Assembly: GCA_002733665.1 (NCBI GenBank)
Contig: NVWM01000001.1
Span: forward strand, 124,001 to 188,000
Direction of reading: 5' to 3'
From: Lutibacter sp.
GTDB lineage: Bacteria > Bacteroidota > Bacteroidia > Flavobacteriales > Flavobacteriaceae
Length of the DNA stretch: 64,000 bases
Numbering within the stretch: position 1 is the first letter of the stretch; every line of letters begins with the position of its first letter. Positions 51,778 through 60,495 of this stretch are shown here, piece after piece. The notes under the pieces were generated by a model. That model searched no databases. It saw nothing but the letters and a program-made list of their open reading frames with translations, and was not told the origin of the DNA. A program made the position numbers and the translations under genes.

Positions 51778-52737
51778 ATGTTGAAAGTTGGCGTTTTAGG
51801 TGCAGGTCACTTAGGGAAAATCCATTTGAAATTATTAAACCAATCATCTAAATATGATTTAGTTGGGTTTTACGATCCATTTACAGAGAATGCACAAAAA
51901 GTTGCTGACGAATTTGGCTATAAATTATTTGGCTCCGTTTCAGAACTGATCAATTCAGTTGACGTAATTGATATTGTAACACCTACTTTATCGCATTTTA
52001 ATTGTGCAAAAGAGGCAATTCTTGAAGGTAAGCATGTATTTATTGAAAAGCCTATTACCAATACACTTGAGGAAGCTGAGGCTCTTAGAACATTGGTAAG
52101 TCAGCATCATGTAAAAGGTCAAGTTGGTCATGTAGAGCGTTTTAATCCTGCATTTACTGCTGTAAAAGATATTATTGAGAATCCAATGTTTATTGAATGT
52201 CATCGATTGGCAGAGTTTAATCCTCGAGGAACAGATGTTCCTGTAGTTTTAGATTTAATGATACATGATATTGATATTATTTTGAGTGTTGTAAAATCGC
52301 CAGTGAAAAATGTTCATGCTAGTGGTGTTACTGTAATTTCTGAAACTCCAGATATTGCAAATGCTCGAATAGAATTTGAAAACGGCTGTGTTGCAAATCT
52401 AACAGCAAGTAGAATTTCACTTAAAAACATGCGTAAAACGCGCTTTTTCCAAAAGGACGCTTACATTTCTGTAGATTTCTTTGAAAAGAAAAGTGAAGTT
52501 GTAAAGATGAAAGATGTGCCTGAAAATCCTGATGAATTTGCAATGGTTTTACAAAATGCAGAAGGAGTAAAAAAGCAAATCTATTTTGAAAACCCAATTG
52601 TTGAATCAAACAATGCGATTTTGGACGAATTAGAAACTTTTGCAGATGCTATTGAAAATGATACAACTCCTATTGTAACACTTTCCCATGGTACAGAGGC
52701 ATTGAGAGTTGCACATCAAATAATAAATTGTTTTTGA
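51778..52737 (+). CDS. Gfo/Idh/MocA-family oxidoreductase
   Basis: A 319-residue NAD(P)-dependent oxidoreductase. The Rossmann motif is VLGAGHLGKIHL at the N-terminus, the EKPI motif is in VFIEKPITNTLEEA, and LMIHDIDIIL carries the H-D pair of the active site. Such enzymes oxidise or reduce sugar hydroxyls, but the fold also includes other substrates. It is followed by a 3-hydroxyacyl-CoA dehydrogenase gene after a repeat-bearing 100-bp gap. Without a sugar pathway nearby the substrate is open. Confidence 0.9.
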   Translation: MLKVGVLGAGHLGKIHLKLLNQSSKYDLVGFYDPFTENAQKVADEFGYKLFGSVSELINSVDVIDIVTPTLSHFNCAKEAILEGKHVFIEKPITNTLEEAEALRTLVSQHHVKGQVGHVERFNPAFTAVKDIIENPMFIECHRLAEFNPRGTDVPVVLDLMIHDIDIILSVVKSPVKNVHASGVTVISETPDIANARIEFENGCVANLTASRISLKNMRKTRFFQKDAYISVDFFEKKSEVVKMKDVPENPDEFAMVLQNAEGVKKQIYFENPIVESNNAILDELETFADAIENDTTPIVTLSHGTEALRVAHQIINCF

Positions 52738-52743
52738 AAAGCA

Positions 52744-52821
52744 TGTCATTCCTGCGAAGGCAGGAATCTCATAAATAAATAGTGAAATTAAAAATAGATT
52801 CCTGCCTTCGCAGGAATGACA
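52744..52821. repeat. Palindromic intergenic repeat, family C
   Basis: TGTCATTCCTGCGAAGGCAGGAATC and its inverse GATTCCTGCCTTCGCAGGAATGACA surround a 29-base AT-rich spacer. Each arm is itself a hairpin with core CCTGCGAAGGCAGG. Confidence 0.9.
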
Positions 52822-52837
52822 ATAAAATACAAATAAA

Positions 52838-53725
52838 ATGAAAAATATAGCAGTAATTGGTGCAGGAACAATGGGAAACGGAATTGCCCATACATTTGCA
52901 CAATTTGGATATAATGTTCAATTGATTGATATTTCTCAAGCATCACTTGATAAAGGAATGGCGACTATCACTAAAAATTTAGATAGAATGGTTGTAAAAG
53001 AACGTATTTCATCAAAAGATAAAGATAATACGTTGGCAAATATCACAACATACACATCAGTAAAAGAAGGTGTGCAATATGCAAGTTTGGTTGTTGAAGC
53101 AGCGACTGAAAATGTAGATTTGAAATTAAAAATATTTAAAGAATTAGATGAAGTTTGTCCTGAAGATACTATTCTTGCTACTAATACTTCATCAATATCA
53201 ATCACGCAAATTGCTGCTGTCACAAATAGACCAAAACAAGTTATTGGGATGCACTTTATGAATCCTGTGCCAATTATGAAATTGGTGGAGATTATAAGAG
53301 GTTATAATACTTCTGATGAAGTGACTAATTTTATCATGGACTTGTCTAAAAAAGTAGGGAAATCTCCTGTTGAAGTAAATGATTATCCAGGATTTGTTGC
53401 AAATAGAATTTTAATGCCTATGCTTAATGAATCAATTGAAACATTATATAATGGTGTTGCTGGAGTTGCAGAAATTGATACTGTTATGAAATTAGGAATG
53501 GCACATCCTATGGGACCATTACAATTAGCAGATTTTATTGGGTTAGATGTTTGTTTATCTATTCTTAATGTGATGTATGACGGATTTAAAAACCCAAAAT
53601 ATGCTCCGTGTCCATTATTAGTGAATATGGTGAGTGCAGGGAAATTAGGTGTGAAATCTGGTGAAGGTTTTTATGATTATTCTGAAAGTAGAAGAGCAGA
53701 AAAAGTTGCAAAACAGTTTTCGTAA
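52838..53725 (+). CDS. 3-hydroxybutyryl/3-hydroxyacyl-CoA dehydrogenase
   Basis: A 295-residue NAD-dependent dehydrogenase. The Rossmann GxGxxG is in VIGAGTMGNGIAHTF. The catalytic H-E pair is in IGMHFMNPVPIMKLVEII, and NDYPGFVANRILMPMLNE marks the start of the helical C-terminal domain. The closing GVKSGEGFYDY is the family end. The size matches the stand-alone enzyme (Hbd/PaaH type). It interconverts 3-hydroxyacyl-CoA and 3-ketoacyl-CoA in fatty-acid or butyrate metabolism. No thiolase or crotonase genes are next to it. Confidence 0.95.
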   Translation: MKNIAVIGAGTMGNGIAHTFAQFGYNVQLIDISQASLDKGMATITKNLDRMVVKERISSKDKDNTLANITTYTSVKEGVQYASLVVEAATENVDLKLKIFKELDEVCPEDTILATNTSSISITQIAAVTNRPKQVIGMHFMNPVPIMKLVEIIRGYNTSDEVTNFIMDLSKKVGKSPVEVNDYPGFVANRILMPMLNESIETLYNGVAGVAEIDTVMKLGMAHPMGPLQLADFIGLDVCLSILNVMYDGFKNPKYAPCPLLVNMVSAGKLGVKSGEGFYDYSESRRAEKVAKQFS

Positions 53726-53771
53726 TCGAAAAAAATTCCTCCATACTTTGCGTCTAGGTTTCCATTGAAAT

Positions 53772-53797
53772 TGTCATTCCCGCGAAGGCGGGAATCT
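53772..53797. repeat. Single arm of family C repeat
   Basis: TGTCATTCCCGCGAAGGCGGGAATC, a G+C-rich variant arm with a self-complementary core, 47 bp after the dehydrogenase gene. There is no inverted partner. Confidence 0.8.
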
Positions 53798-53813
53798 AAG
53801 TATTACAAAATAA

Positions 53814-53845
53814 AAAATGCCCAAACGATTTCATTTGGGCATTTT
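53814..53845. terminator. Bidirectional terminator between hbd and the MacAB-like operon
   Basis: A 12-bp stem AAAATGCCCAAA / TTTGGGCATTTT with an 8-base loop and a following run of T. It serves both convergent transcripts. Confidence 0.88.
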
Positions 53846-53899
53846 TTTTTGGATAAAAATTACTAACTAAACATTACATATTCTCATCCTAGTTATTTT

Positions 53900-55018
53900 T
53901 TAATCAACTCTAACTCCTGCTTGATCTGGATCTCCTTTATCAGCTTTATTCCATATTTTCAATTCATCATCAGCAGTAATACCTGATAAAATTTCAATAT
54001 TTACGCCATCAGACAATCCAATTTTAATTTCTCTCTTTTCAAATTCGTTATCACCAGTCTTAACTTCAACAAAAGGCTCTTCAGATTTTTTATCAAACTG
54101 TATTATCGCTTCTCTGATAGATAAAACACTATCTCTTCTTTCTAATACAATTTCAGCATTGGCACTATAACCTGCTCTTACAAAATATTGATCATCCAAT
54201 GTAACATCTGCTTTGATTTTAAACTGAACTGCACCACCTAATTCTGTTCCTTTAGGAGCAATAAAGTTTAATTTAGCTGGAAATTTCTTTTCATCAATTG
54301 CACCTAGAGATACAAGAATATCAGTACCTGCTTTTAATTTCCCTACATCTGCCTCGTCTACCTGACCTTCAAACATCATTTTGCTCATATCTGCAATAGA
54401 AGCTATAGTTGTACCAGCATTAAAGTTATTACTTTCAATTACTTGATATCCTTCTTTTACAGGAATCTCTAAAATCATTCCAGAAGTTGTTGCTCTAATA
54501 TTAGTATTTGCTGAGCCTCCAGATCCAGCAGAACCTTTTTTAATAATTTGATAGTTGTTTTGTGCATTTCTCAAATTTTGTTTTGCTTGATTGTATGCTA
54601 ATTCAGCATTTTCAAACTCTTGTCGTGCAATGACACCTTTTTCAAACAAGGCTTTATTTCTATCAAAACCTATTTTAGCGTTACTTACAGTCAACTGTAA
54701 ATTACTTACATTTCCTCTGGCACTCGTTAAATTTTGTTCATTAGGCACAACTCTAACTGTAGCAATTAAATCACCTTTTTTAACTTGTGCTCCTTCTTCA
54801 AGATATATTTTATCAATAATACCAGAAATTTGAGGTTTGATTTCAACCTCTTCTAATGGCAATACTTTACCTGTAGCAACGGTTTTATCAACAATTGTTG
54901 CTTTAAAAGCCTTTTCAGTTTTAAATACTTCTGTCGTCTTTTTATTACTCTTCACAAAGAATAAAAGCACTGCTACAAATGCTATTGCGATTAGTGAAAA
55001 TATGATTGTTTTTTTCAT
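53900..55018 (-). CDS. Periplasmic adaptor (membrane fusion) protein of a MacAB-like ABC export system
   Basis: A 372-residue HlyD/MacA-type adaptor. An N-terminal membrane anchor (about 3-23) is followed by a lipoyl-like half (VEIKPQISGIIDKIYLEEGAQVKKGDLIATV), a helical hairpin of heptads (about 95-150), the second lipoyl half (IRATTSGMILEIPVKEGYQV) and a beta-barrel with FVRAGYSANAEIVL. It bridges the inner-membrane transporter to an outer-membrane channel. It is the last gene of a four-gene minus-strand operon. A longer start is possible, but the ATG at 55,018 puts the anchor at the N-terminus. Confidence 0.93.
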   Translation of the reverse strand: MKKTIIFSLIAIAFVAVLLFFVKSNKKTTEVFKTEKAFKATIVDKTVATGKVLPLEEVEIKPQISGIIDKIYLEEGAQVKKGDLIATVRVVPNEQNLTSARGNVSNLQLTVSNAKIGFDRNKALFEKGVIARQEFENAELAYNQAKQNLRNAQNNYQIIKKGSAGSGGSANTNIRATTSGMILEIPVKEGYQVIESNNFNAGTTIASIADMSKMMFEGQVDEADVGKLKAGTDILVSLGAIDEKKFPAKLNFIAPKGTELGGAVQFKIKADVTLDDQYFVRAGYSANAEIVLERRDSVLSIREAIIQFDKKSEEPFVEVKTGDNEFEKREIKIGLSDGVNIEILSGITADDELKIWNKADKGDPDQAGVRVD

Positions 55019-55155
55019 GTGTTTAAATTTATTGTTTTTCAATGGTTACATGCTGTTCGCTATTAATCATTTTCTTAGATAAGAAAAATTTTAATATGCT
55101 CGTTTCATCTGACTATTTGCTATTATTAATTGATTAGTTTATTATTATGTTTAAT

Positions 55156-56391
55156 TTATTCGTCTCTTAATGCTTCTATTGGTCTAATTTTTACAGCTCT
55201 ACTCGCAGGAATTAATCCTATCAAGGTTCCTAAAAATACCAGTGTAAATAAGGCTGCTAAAACTGTAGTTATATTTACTGAAGGATTTATAATTGCTGAA
55301 TCTGGTCCTGAAAACATCATATTCATTAGGTAGAGAACTGCTCCACCAGCTATAATTCCAATTATCCCCGCTAAAAGTGATAATGTCACAGACTCCATAA
55401 TTATTTGGGTCTTAATCTCCCAAGGCTTTGCTCCTAATGCTCTTCTAATTCCTATTTCTTTTGTGCGCTCTTTAACAGTAATTAGCAATATGTTTCCAAT
55501 AGCGAATATTCCAGCAATCAAGGTTGAAAGCCCAACAAATATGGTTAAAAATTGCATTCCTGTTAAGAATTCGGTTACCTGTTTAAACATTTCACCCAAA
55601 TTTATACTACCAAAAGCTCTACTATCTTCAGGATGCACATCATGCAAATTTTTTAATAACAGCTTCACATCCGCTTCAATTTGGCTAATATCGAATTCTG
55701 GTTTTCCAGTAATCATCATCCATCCTATGTTATTCCCTTGATTGTATACCTTTTGAAACGTTGTAAAGGGCACATGAATATCTTCTCTTGGTCCAGGAGT
55801 ATTTGCTCTTTTAAAAACCCCAACTACCTTATAGTTGATTTTATTAATTGCTATAAATTCTCCAATTGGAAACTCGTCTATTTCAAATAAATCTTCATAA
55901 ACGTCTTGAGAGATAACAACAATCTTTCTACTTAAGTTTATATCGTTATCATTTATAAATCGTCCATATATTAATTTCTTCTTTTGAACTTCATCTAACA
56001 ATGGATAATCTCCTGTAACACTATAATTTCCCTCCAAAAATTTTCGAACTACTGCTCCTTGATTTTGATTTCTTGGAACTACAAATTCTATTCCTTCTAT
56101 TTGTTCTTTAATCACCTCAGCATCTGATAGTTTCAGCTGCATTGGCCTACCTTCTTGAAATCCTCCAAATGGCATTCCTGTAGCCTGACCAAACACAAAA
56201 ACACTGTTCGTTGCAAGGTCACCAATCTCTTTATTAAATTTATTTTCAACACCTTTTGCAAGTCCTAAAAGAGTTATTAATAAAAAGATTCCCCAAAACA
56301 CACCAATCATCGTAATAATCGTACGCATCACATTCTTACGAAGTACCCCGTAAATTTCTTGCCATGTGTCTTTGTCAAAAATTGTTTTCAT
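55156..56391 (-). CDS. MacB-like ABC transporter permease 2 (FtsX domain)
   Basis: A 411-residue membrane protein: a first transmembrane helix near 20-45, a large periplasmic MacB_PCD domain (about 50-260) and three helices in the C-terminal FtsX domain. TVKERTKEIGIRRALGAKPWEI is the coupling-helix motif that contacts the ATPase, and the end IPASRAVKIRPIEALRDE is typical. It is encoded 32 bp after permease 1 and shares its layout, so the pair probably forms a heterodimer. Export by mechanotransmission, of an unknown substrate, is expected. Confidence 0.92.
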   Translation of the reverse strand: MKTIFDKDTWQEIYGVLRKNVMRTIITMIGVFWGIFLLITLLGLAKGVENKFNKEIGDLATNSVFVFGQATGMPFGGFQEGRPMQLKLSDAEVIKEQIEGIEFVVPRNQNQGAVVRKFLEGNYSVTGDYPLLDEVQKKKLIYGRFINDNDINLSRKIVVISQDVYEDLFEIDEFPIGEFIAINKINYKVVGVFKRANTPGPREDIHVPFTTFQKVYNQGNNIGWMMITGKPEFDISQIEADVKLLLKNLHDVHPEDSRAFGSINLGEMFKQVTEFLTGMQFLTIFVGLSTLIAGIFAIGNILLITVKERTKEIGIRRALGAKPWEIKTQIIMESVTLSLLAGIIGIIAGGAVLYLMNMMFSGPDSAIINPSVNITTVLAALFTLVFLGTLIGLIPASRAVKIRPIEALRDE

Positions 56392-56423
56392 TCTATTTAA
56401 ATTATCTTTTTATATACTAATAA

Positions 56424-57656
56424 CTATTCATCTCTTAAAGCAACTATTGGCTTTATTTTCGCAGCTCTTCTTGCTGGTAAATACCCTGCAATAATCCCTG
56501 AAACCATCAACAAAATAGTAGCAAAAATCACAATTCCCATATCTACATTTGAATTCATTATACCATATTCTTCAAGAAGTGGTGCCATAAACTTGACAAC
56601 GCCTGTTCCAATCAGTAATCCTATATATCCAGCAATTGAAGTAATGAAAAATGCTTCTAACATGATCATCATAATAATTGATTTCGGCGTAGCTCCCAAA
56701 GCCTTTCGTATTCCTAACTCTTTTGTTCGTTCTTTTACGATATACACCATCATATTACCGATTCCTACAACGCCTGCAATCAAAGTTCCAAGGGCTATAA
56801 AAAATATTCCCATATCTAGTCCAGCAGAAACCTGACCAGTGCCCTGTACAACTTCTGCTCTATTTGTATTCCTAATGGCTCTTTGATCTCTTGGAGAAAT
56901 AGTATGTTTCTTTTTTAAATCTTTTACAAGATTGTTCCCAAGTGTTATTGCCTGTTCAGTACTTAATTTCGGATTGTATAAAAGATTTATTTGGTGAACA
57001 TCATCATTATTACCATAAATATTCTGAAAAGTAGTAATCGGTATATAATTTAATCGTTCTTCGTTATCGCCTCCTGGATCTGTAAAAACTCCTACTACTT
57101 TGTATGCCAATCCACCAACATTAATGTATTTTCCTACAGCACTTATACCTTTTGGAAATAAATCTTGTTCTGTCATTCTTCCTATGGCAATCACCTTAGA
57201 CTTTTTCTTAATATCTAACTCGTTGATAAATCTCCCCTTAAAAGGAGTTGACATTTCTAGGAATTGAATTCCTGGATCTACTCCAATTAATTCATAATCA
57301 TCTTTCTCATTCTTATAAGCAAAATCAACATGCATTCTATTCCTTCTAATTAAAGAAGTAATCTTATCACCATAATTTTTTTCAACGAATTCAATATCTT
57401 CATTCGTAAATTCAATTTGTCTTCCACTTTGATAACCTTTATAAGCTTTAGATGTTCTGTTTGGCTGAATGAACATCGCATTTTCTGCATCTCTACTAAA
57501 AAATGTTTGAAATGTATTTTTTAATCCATTACCCATACCCAATAAAATGGTAAAAAGAAGTATGGCAAATGTAATCGTAAAACCGGCTAAGACAGTACGC
57601 AACTTATTCTTACTCATACTTTGAAATATTTCTCCCCAACGATCTATATCAAACAT
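56424..57656 (-). CDS. MacB-like ABC transporter permease 1 (FtsX domain)
   Basis: A 410-residue protein with the same topology as the neighbouring permease: N-terminal helix (about 18-40), periplasmic domain, and three C-terminal helices. VKERTKELGIRKALGATPKSI is the coupling motif and LPARRAAKIKPIVALRDE the end. It starts 2 bp after the ATPase gene. Paired permeases with a separate ATPase instead of a fused MacB are the usual Bacteroidota form. The substrate cannot be inferred; peptides, lipids or antibiotics are known for relatives. Confidence 0.92.
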   Translation of the reverse strand: MFDIDRWGEIFQSMSKNKLRTVLAGFTITFAILLFTILLGMGNGLKNTFQTFFSRDAENAMFIQPNRTSKAYKGYQSGRQIEFTNEDIEFVEKNYGDKITSLIRRNRMHVDFAYKNEKDDYELIGVDPGIQFLEMSTPFKGRFINELDIKKKSKVIAIGRMTEQDLFPKGISAVGKYINVGGLAYKVVGVFTDPGGDNEERLNYIPITTFQNIYGNNDDVHQINLLYNPKLSTEQAITLGNNLVKDLKKKHTISPRDQRAIRNTNRAEVVQGTGQVSAGLDMGIFFIALGTLIAGVVGIGNMMVYIVKERTKELGIRKALGATPKSIIMMIMLEAFFITSIAGYIGLLIGTGVVKFMAPLLEEYGIMNSNVDMGIVIFATILLMVSGIIAGYLPARRAAKIKPIVALRDE

Positions 57657-57658
57657 AC

Positions 57659-58351
57659 TTAGGCTTTTACGTTTTTATTCACTTTTTCATCACTAATAAT
57701 CACACCATCTTTAAGGCGAACAATTCTGTCTGTCTGCTCAGCGATTTCCTCTTCGTGCGTGATTACAAATACCGTCATTCCTTCACGATTAATTTCCTTT
57801 AAAAGGTCCATAACTGAATCAGAAGTCGTAGAATCTAATGCTCCTGTTGGCTCATCAGCCAATACAACTTTAGGCCTAGATACCAATGCTCTTGCAATTG
57901 CAACACGTTGTTTTTGTCCACCAGAAAGTTCACTTGGCAAGTGTTTTGCCCAGTCTTTAAGACCTACCTTATCTAAATATTCCATTGCAGTCTTTAAACG
58001 TTCTTTTCTACTAGTACCTCTATAATACAGAGGTAAAGCAACATTTTCTAACGCATTTTTATATGAAATTAGATTAAACGACTGAAAAACAAACCCTAAA
58101 AATTTATTACGCAAAACTGCAGCTTTCTTCTCGTCTAATTTTTCAATTTTTTGACCATTTAAAAAATACTCTCCTTCATCATGTTCGTCTAATAATCCAA
58201 CAATATTCAATAATGTAGATTTACCAGAACCAGAAGAACCCATAATAGATACGAATTCACCTTCTTTAATATGTAAGTCTAAACCCTTTAAAACATGTAG
58301 GGAATCTTTTCCCATAGGATATGACTTGTGCAGATTTTTTATTTCTATCAT
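57659..58351 (-). CDS. MacB/LolD-type ABC transporter ATPase
   Basis: A 230-residue stand-alone ATPase of the MacB/LolD/FtsE group. Walker A is GSSGSGKST near 38, the signature is LSGGQKQR, Walker B is [12 protein letters not shown], and the H-loop is [11 protein letters not shown]. It is the first gene of the operon that continues with two permeases and a periplasmic adaptor. The four proteins together should form a tripartite exporter with an outer-membrane channel encoded elsewhere. It is divergent from the DCC-family gene. Confidence 0.96.
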   Translation of the reverse strand: MIEIKNLHKSYPMGKDSLHVLKGLDLHIKEGEFVSIMGSSGSGKSTLLNIVGLLDEHDEGEYFLNGQKIEKLDEKKAAVLRNKFLGFVFQSFNLISYKNALENVALPLYYRGTSRKERLKTAMEYLDKVGLKDWAKHLPSELSGGQKQRVAIARALVSRPKVVLADEPTGALDSTTSDSVMDLLKEINREGMTVFVITHEEEIAEQTDRIVRLKDGVIISDEKVNKNVKA

Positions 58352-58438
58352 TTGGTTTGTTAATTTTAAACGAAAATAATAATTAGCTTTTTAACTATTA
58401 TTAAGGTTTTGTTAAAAGACGAATAAAATTCTATTTTG

Positions 58439-58446
58439 TAACTTTG
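58439..58446 (+). promoter_or_regulatory. Candidate minus-7 box (TAACTTTG) before the DCC-family gene
   Basis: Exact TAnnTTTG match ending four bases before the GTG start at 58,451. It would give an almost leaderless mRNA. Confidence 0.4.
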
Positions 58447-58450
58447 TGGA

Positions 58451-58858
58451 GTGAAAAATACTATTCCAAAACCTTTATTACTTTTTGATGGAGTTTGCAA
58501 TTTGTGTAACTCCTCTGTGCAATTTGTCATTAAACATGATAAAAAGCAACAGTTCCTATTCTCTTCTTTACAATCAGACGCTGCAAAAGAAATTTTGTTA
58601 CAGTTTGGCGAAATAAATATGAATTTAGATTCGATTATTTTAATTACTGATGCTAAAATTTATTCAAAATCATCAGCAATACTAAAGATTGCAGAACTTC
58701 TTGGAGGTTATTATGCTGTTGGAATTATTTTTTATATAATTCCAAAATTCATCAGAGATAAGATATATGATTTTGTTGCAAAAAACAGGTATAAATGGTA
58801 TGGAAAGCGTGAAAATTGCATGATACCTAACAAAAAAATTAAAAGTAGATTTTTATAA
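58451..58858 (+). CDS. DCC-family thiol-disulfide oxidoreductase-like protein (DUF393)
   Basis: A 135-residue protein. LLFDGVCNLCNSSVQF contains the DxxCxxC motif that names the DCC family. FSSLQSDAAKEIL and SSAILKIAELLGG complete the DUF393 pattern, and a hydrophobic segment lies near 95-110. A redox role is assumed from the cysteine pair but the partner is unknown. The start codon is GTG, since no ATG comes before the first strand. It is followed by a HAD hydrolase gene 3 bp downstream, so the two are an operon. Confidence 0.9.
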   Translation: MKNTIPKPLLLFDGVCNLCNSSVQFVIKHDKKQQFLFSSLQSDAAKEILLQFGEINMNLDSIILITDAKIYSKSSAILKIAELLGGYYAVGIIFYIIPKFIRDKIYDFVAKNRYKWYGKRENCMIPNKKIKSRFL

Positions 58859-58861
58859 AAT

Positions 58862-59512
58862 ATGGATATTATTAGTTGTGTTATTTTTGATATGGATGGT
58901 GTTATTGTAAACACAGAACCGCTACATAAAAAAGCTTATTTCAAGACATTTAAATTTTTAGATTTAGATGTTTCCGACGAATTGTATCATTCATTAACTG
59001 GCTCTTCTACTATAAATGCTTTTCAGAAATTGATAAACCATTTTGACCTACATTTAAATCCTGAAGAATTAGTTCTACAAAAAAGAGCCTATTTCAATGA
59101 GTTATTTATAACAGATTCAGATTTACAATTAATTGAAGGAGTAGAAGATATAATTAAATATTTTTATAATAACGGAACAACACTCGTACTTGCGTCTTCG
59201 GCATCAAATGGCACTATCAATCGTGTTTTTGAGAGATTTGATTTAAATAAGTATTTTATAGGAAAATTGAGCGGTGCAGACTTAAAAGAGTCTAAACCTC
59301 ATCCCGAAATATTTGAAAATGCAGCAAAATTAGCTAACACTCCAAAAAATAAATGTATCGTAATTGAAGATTCTGACAATGGAGTGATTGCAGCAAATAG
59401 AGCAGGAATTTTTTGTGTAGGTTATCGTAGCGAACATTCTAAAATGCAAACGTTGGCAACTGCTGATATGGTGATTGAAAGTTTTGAGGAGTTAAAAAAA
59501 CTACCTATCTGA
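58862..59512 (+). CDS. HAD-superfamily hydrolase, beta-phosphoglucomutase-like
   Basis: A 216-residue HAD with a C1 helical cap. VIFDMDGVIVNTEPLH holds the nucleophile and acid/base aspartates, LASSASNG is motif II, the lysine of KESKPHPEIF is motif III, and VIEDSDNGVIAA is motif IV. The cap fits beta-phosphoglucomutase and related sugar phosphatases. Phosphatase activity on a small sugar phosphate is the usual finding. It is the second gene of a two-gene operon and converges on the sulfurtransferase gene. Confidence 0.92.
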   Translation: MDIISCVIFDMDGVIVNTEPLHKKAYFKTFKFLDLDVSDELYHSLTGSSTINAFQKLINHFDLHLNPEELVLQKRAYFNELFITDSDLQLIEGVEDIIKYFYNNGTTLVLASSASNGTINRVFERFDLNKYFIGKLSGADLKESKPHPEIFENAAKLANTPKNKCIVIEDSDNGVIAANRAGIFCVGYRSEHSKMQTLATADMVIESFEELKKLPI

Positions 59513-59528
59513 TTAGAGATTAATTACT

Positions 59529-60374
59529 TTAATTTTCAATTGGCAATTCGTGTAAACTTCCCCATTCTGTCCATGAACCATCATAAACAGTATTGTTTTT
59601 ACGTCCCGTAATTTCTGCTCCCAATGCTAATATACATGCAGTAATTCCTGAGCCGCAAGAAAAGGTAGCACTGCTACCTCCTGCAATTATTGGATTAAAT
59701 ATTTCAATTAACTCTTCTTTTGACTTCATATTTCCTTCAACCAATAAATCGTTATAATGCAAGTTCCTAGAATTTGGAATATGTCCTGAACGCAACCCTT
59801 TTCTTGGTTCTTCTTTGACTCCATCAAACCTATCTTCAGAACGAGCATCAATAATAGTTTTCTTTTTATCAGAAATAGAATTTAGAACAGCTTTATAATC
59901 ACAAAAATAATTTTGATTAAAATCAGCAATAAAGTTACCTAAATCACCTTTATATTTTGAAGTATTTTCTTTTGGGAAATTTCTTTTATTCCATTCAGGA
60001 AATCCACCATCTAAAACAGCAATATTATGATGTCCCATAGACTTAAACATCCACCAAACTCTTGGACTCGTATATATTCCAATAGTATCATAAACAACAA
60101 TCTTTGATTCTTTATTTATTCCTATTTTTTGTGCTTGTTCTTGAAATTTATCAGGTGATAACATCATATTTGGAAAGGGAGAAGATGTGTCTGAAAAAGT
60201 GTTTTTTATATCAAAAAAACGAGTACCTATAATCTGAAGGTTAGAATTTTTAAATTCATTTTTCTCCCAAGTAATTTTTCGCATAGTTGCGTCAATTATC
60301 ACTAAGTTTGGATTGTTTAAATTTTGATTTAACCAATCTACAGTAACTAATGGTGATGCCATCTTTATACTCAA
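59529..60374 (-). CDS. Two-domain sulfurtransferase (3-mercaptopyruvate/thiosulfate type)
   Basis: A 281-residue tandem rhodanese. The N-terminal inactive domain has VTVDWLNQNL and GGFPEWNKRNFP. The C-terminal domain has the catalytic cysteine in SCGSGITACIL; the CGSGxTA loop is typical of 3-mercaptopyruvate sulfurtransferases, as opposed to CRxGxTA-like loops of thiosulfate enzymes. DARSEDRFDG and LRSGHIPNSRNL are the other hallmarks. It moves sulfane sulfur to cyanide or thiols in cysteine catabolism. Cytoplasmic; no signal sequence. Confidence 0.93.
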   Translation of the reverse strand: MSIKMASPLVTVDWLNQNLNNPNLVIIDATMRKITWEKNEFKNSNLQIIGTRFFDIKNTFSDTSSPFPNMMLSPDKFQEQAQKIGINKESKIVVYDTIGIYTSPRVWWMFKSMGHHNIAVLDGGFPEWNKRNFPKENTSKYKGDLGNFIADFNQNYFCDYKAVLNSISDKKKTIIDARSEDRFDGVKEEPRKGLRSGHIPNSRNLHYNDLLVEGNMKSKEELIEIFNPIIAGGSSATFSCGSGITACILALGAEITGRKNNTVYDGSWTEWGSLHELPIEN

Positions 60375-60495
60375 ATTTTATATTTTTTTTAATAAAAAAA
60401 CTGAAGGTTGAATACTAAAAACTTAGTACTCTTTACGCTTCTTCTAATCTACGGAAACTCTTAAAAGCAGCTATTTATAGTTGTTTAGTTAGTTA

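Noticed and set aside
59529-60374. Defence or toxin-antitoxin module in the right part of the window
   Set aside because: All genes from 53,900 to 64,000 fit ordinary transport, redox or hypothetical families; no defence-type domain was seen.
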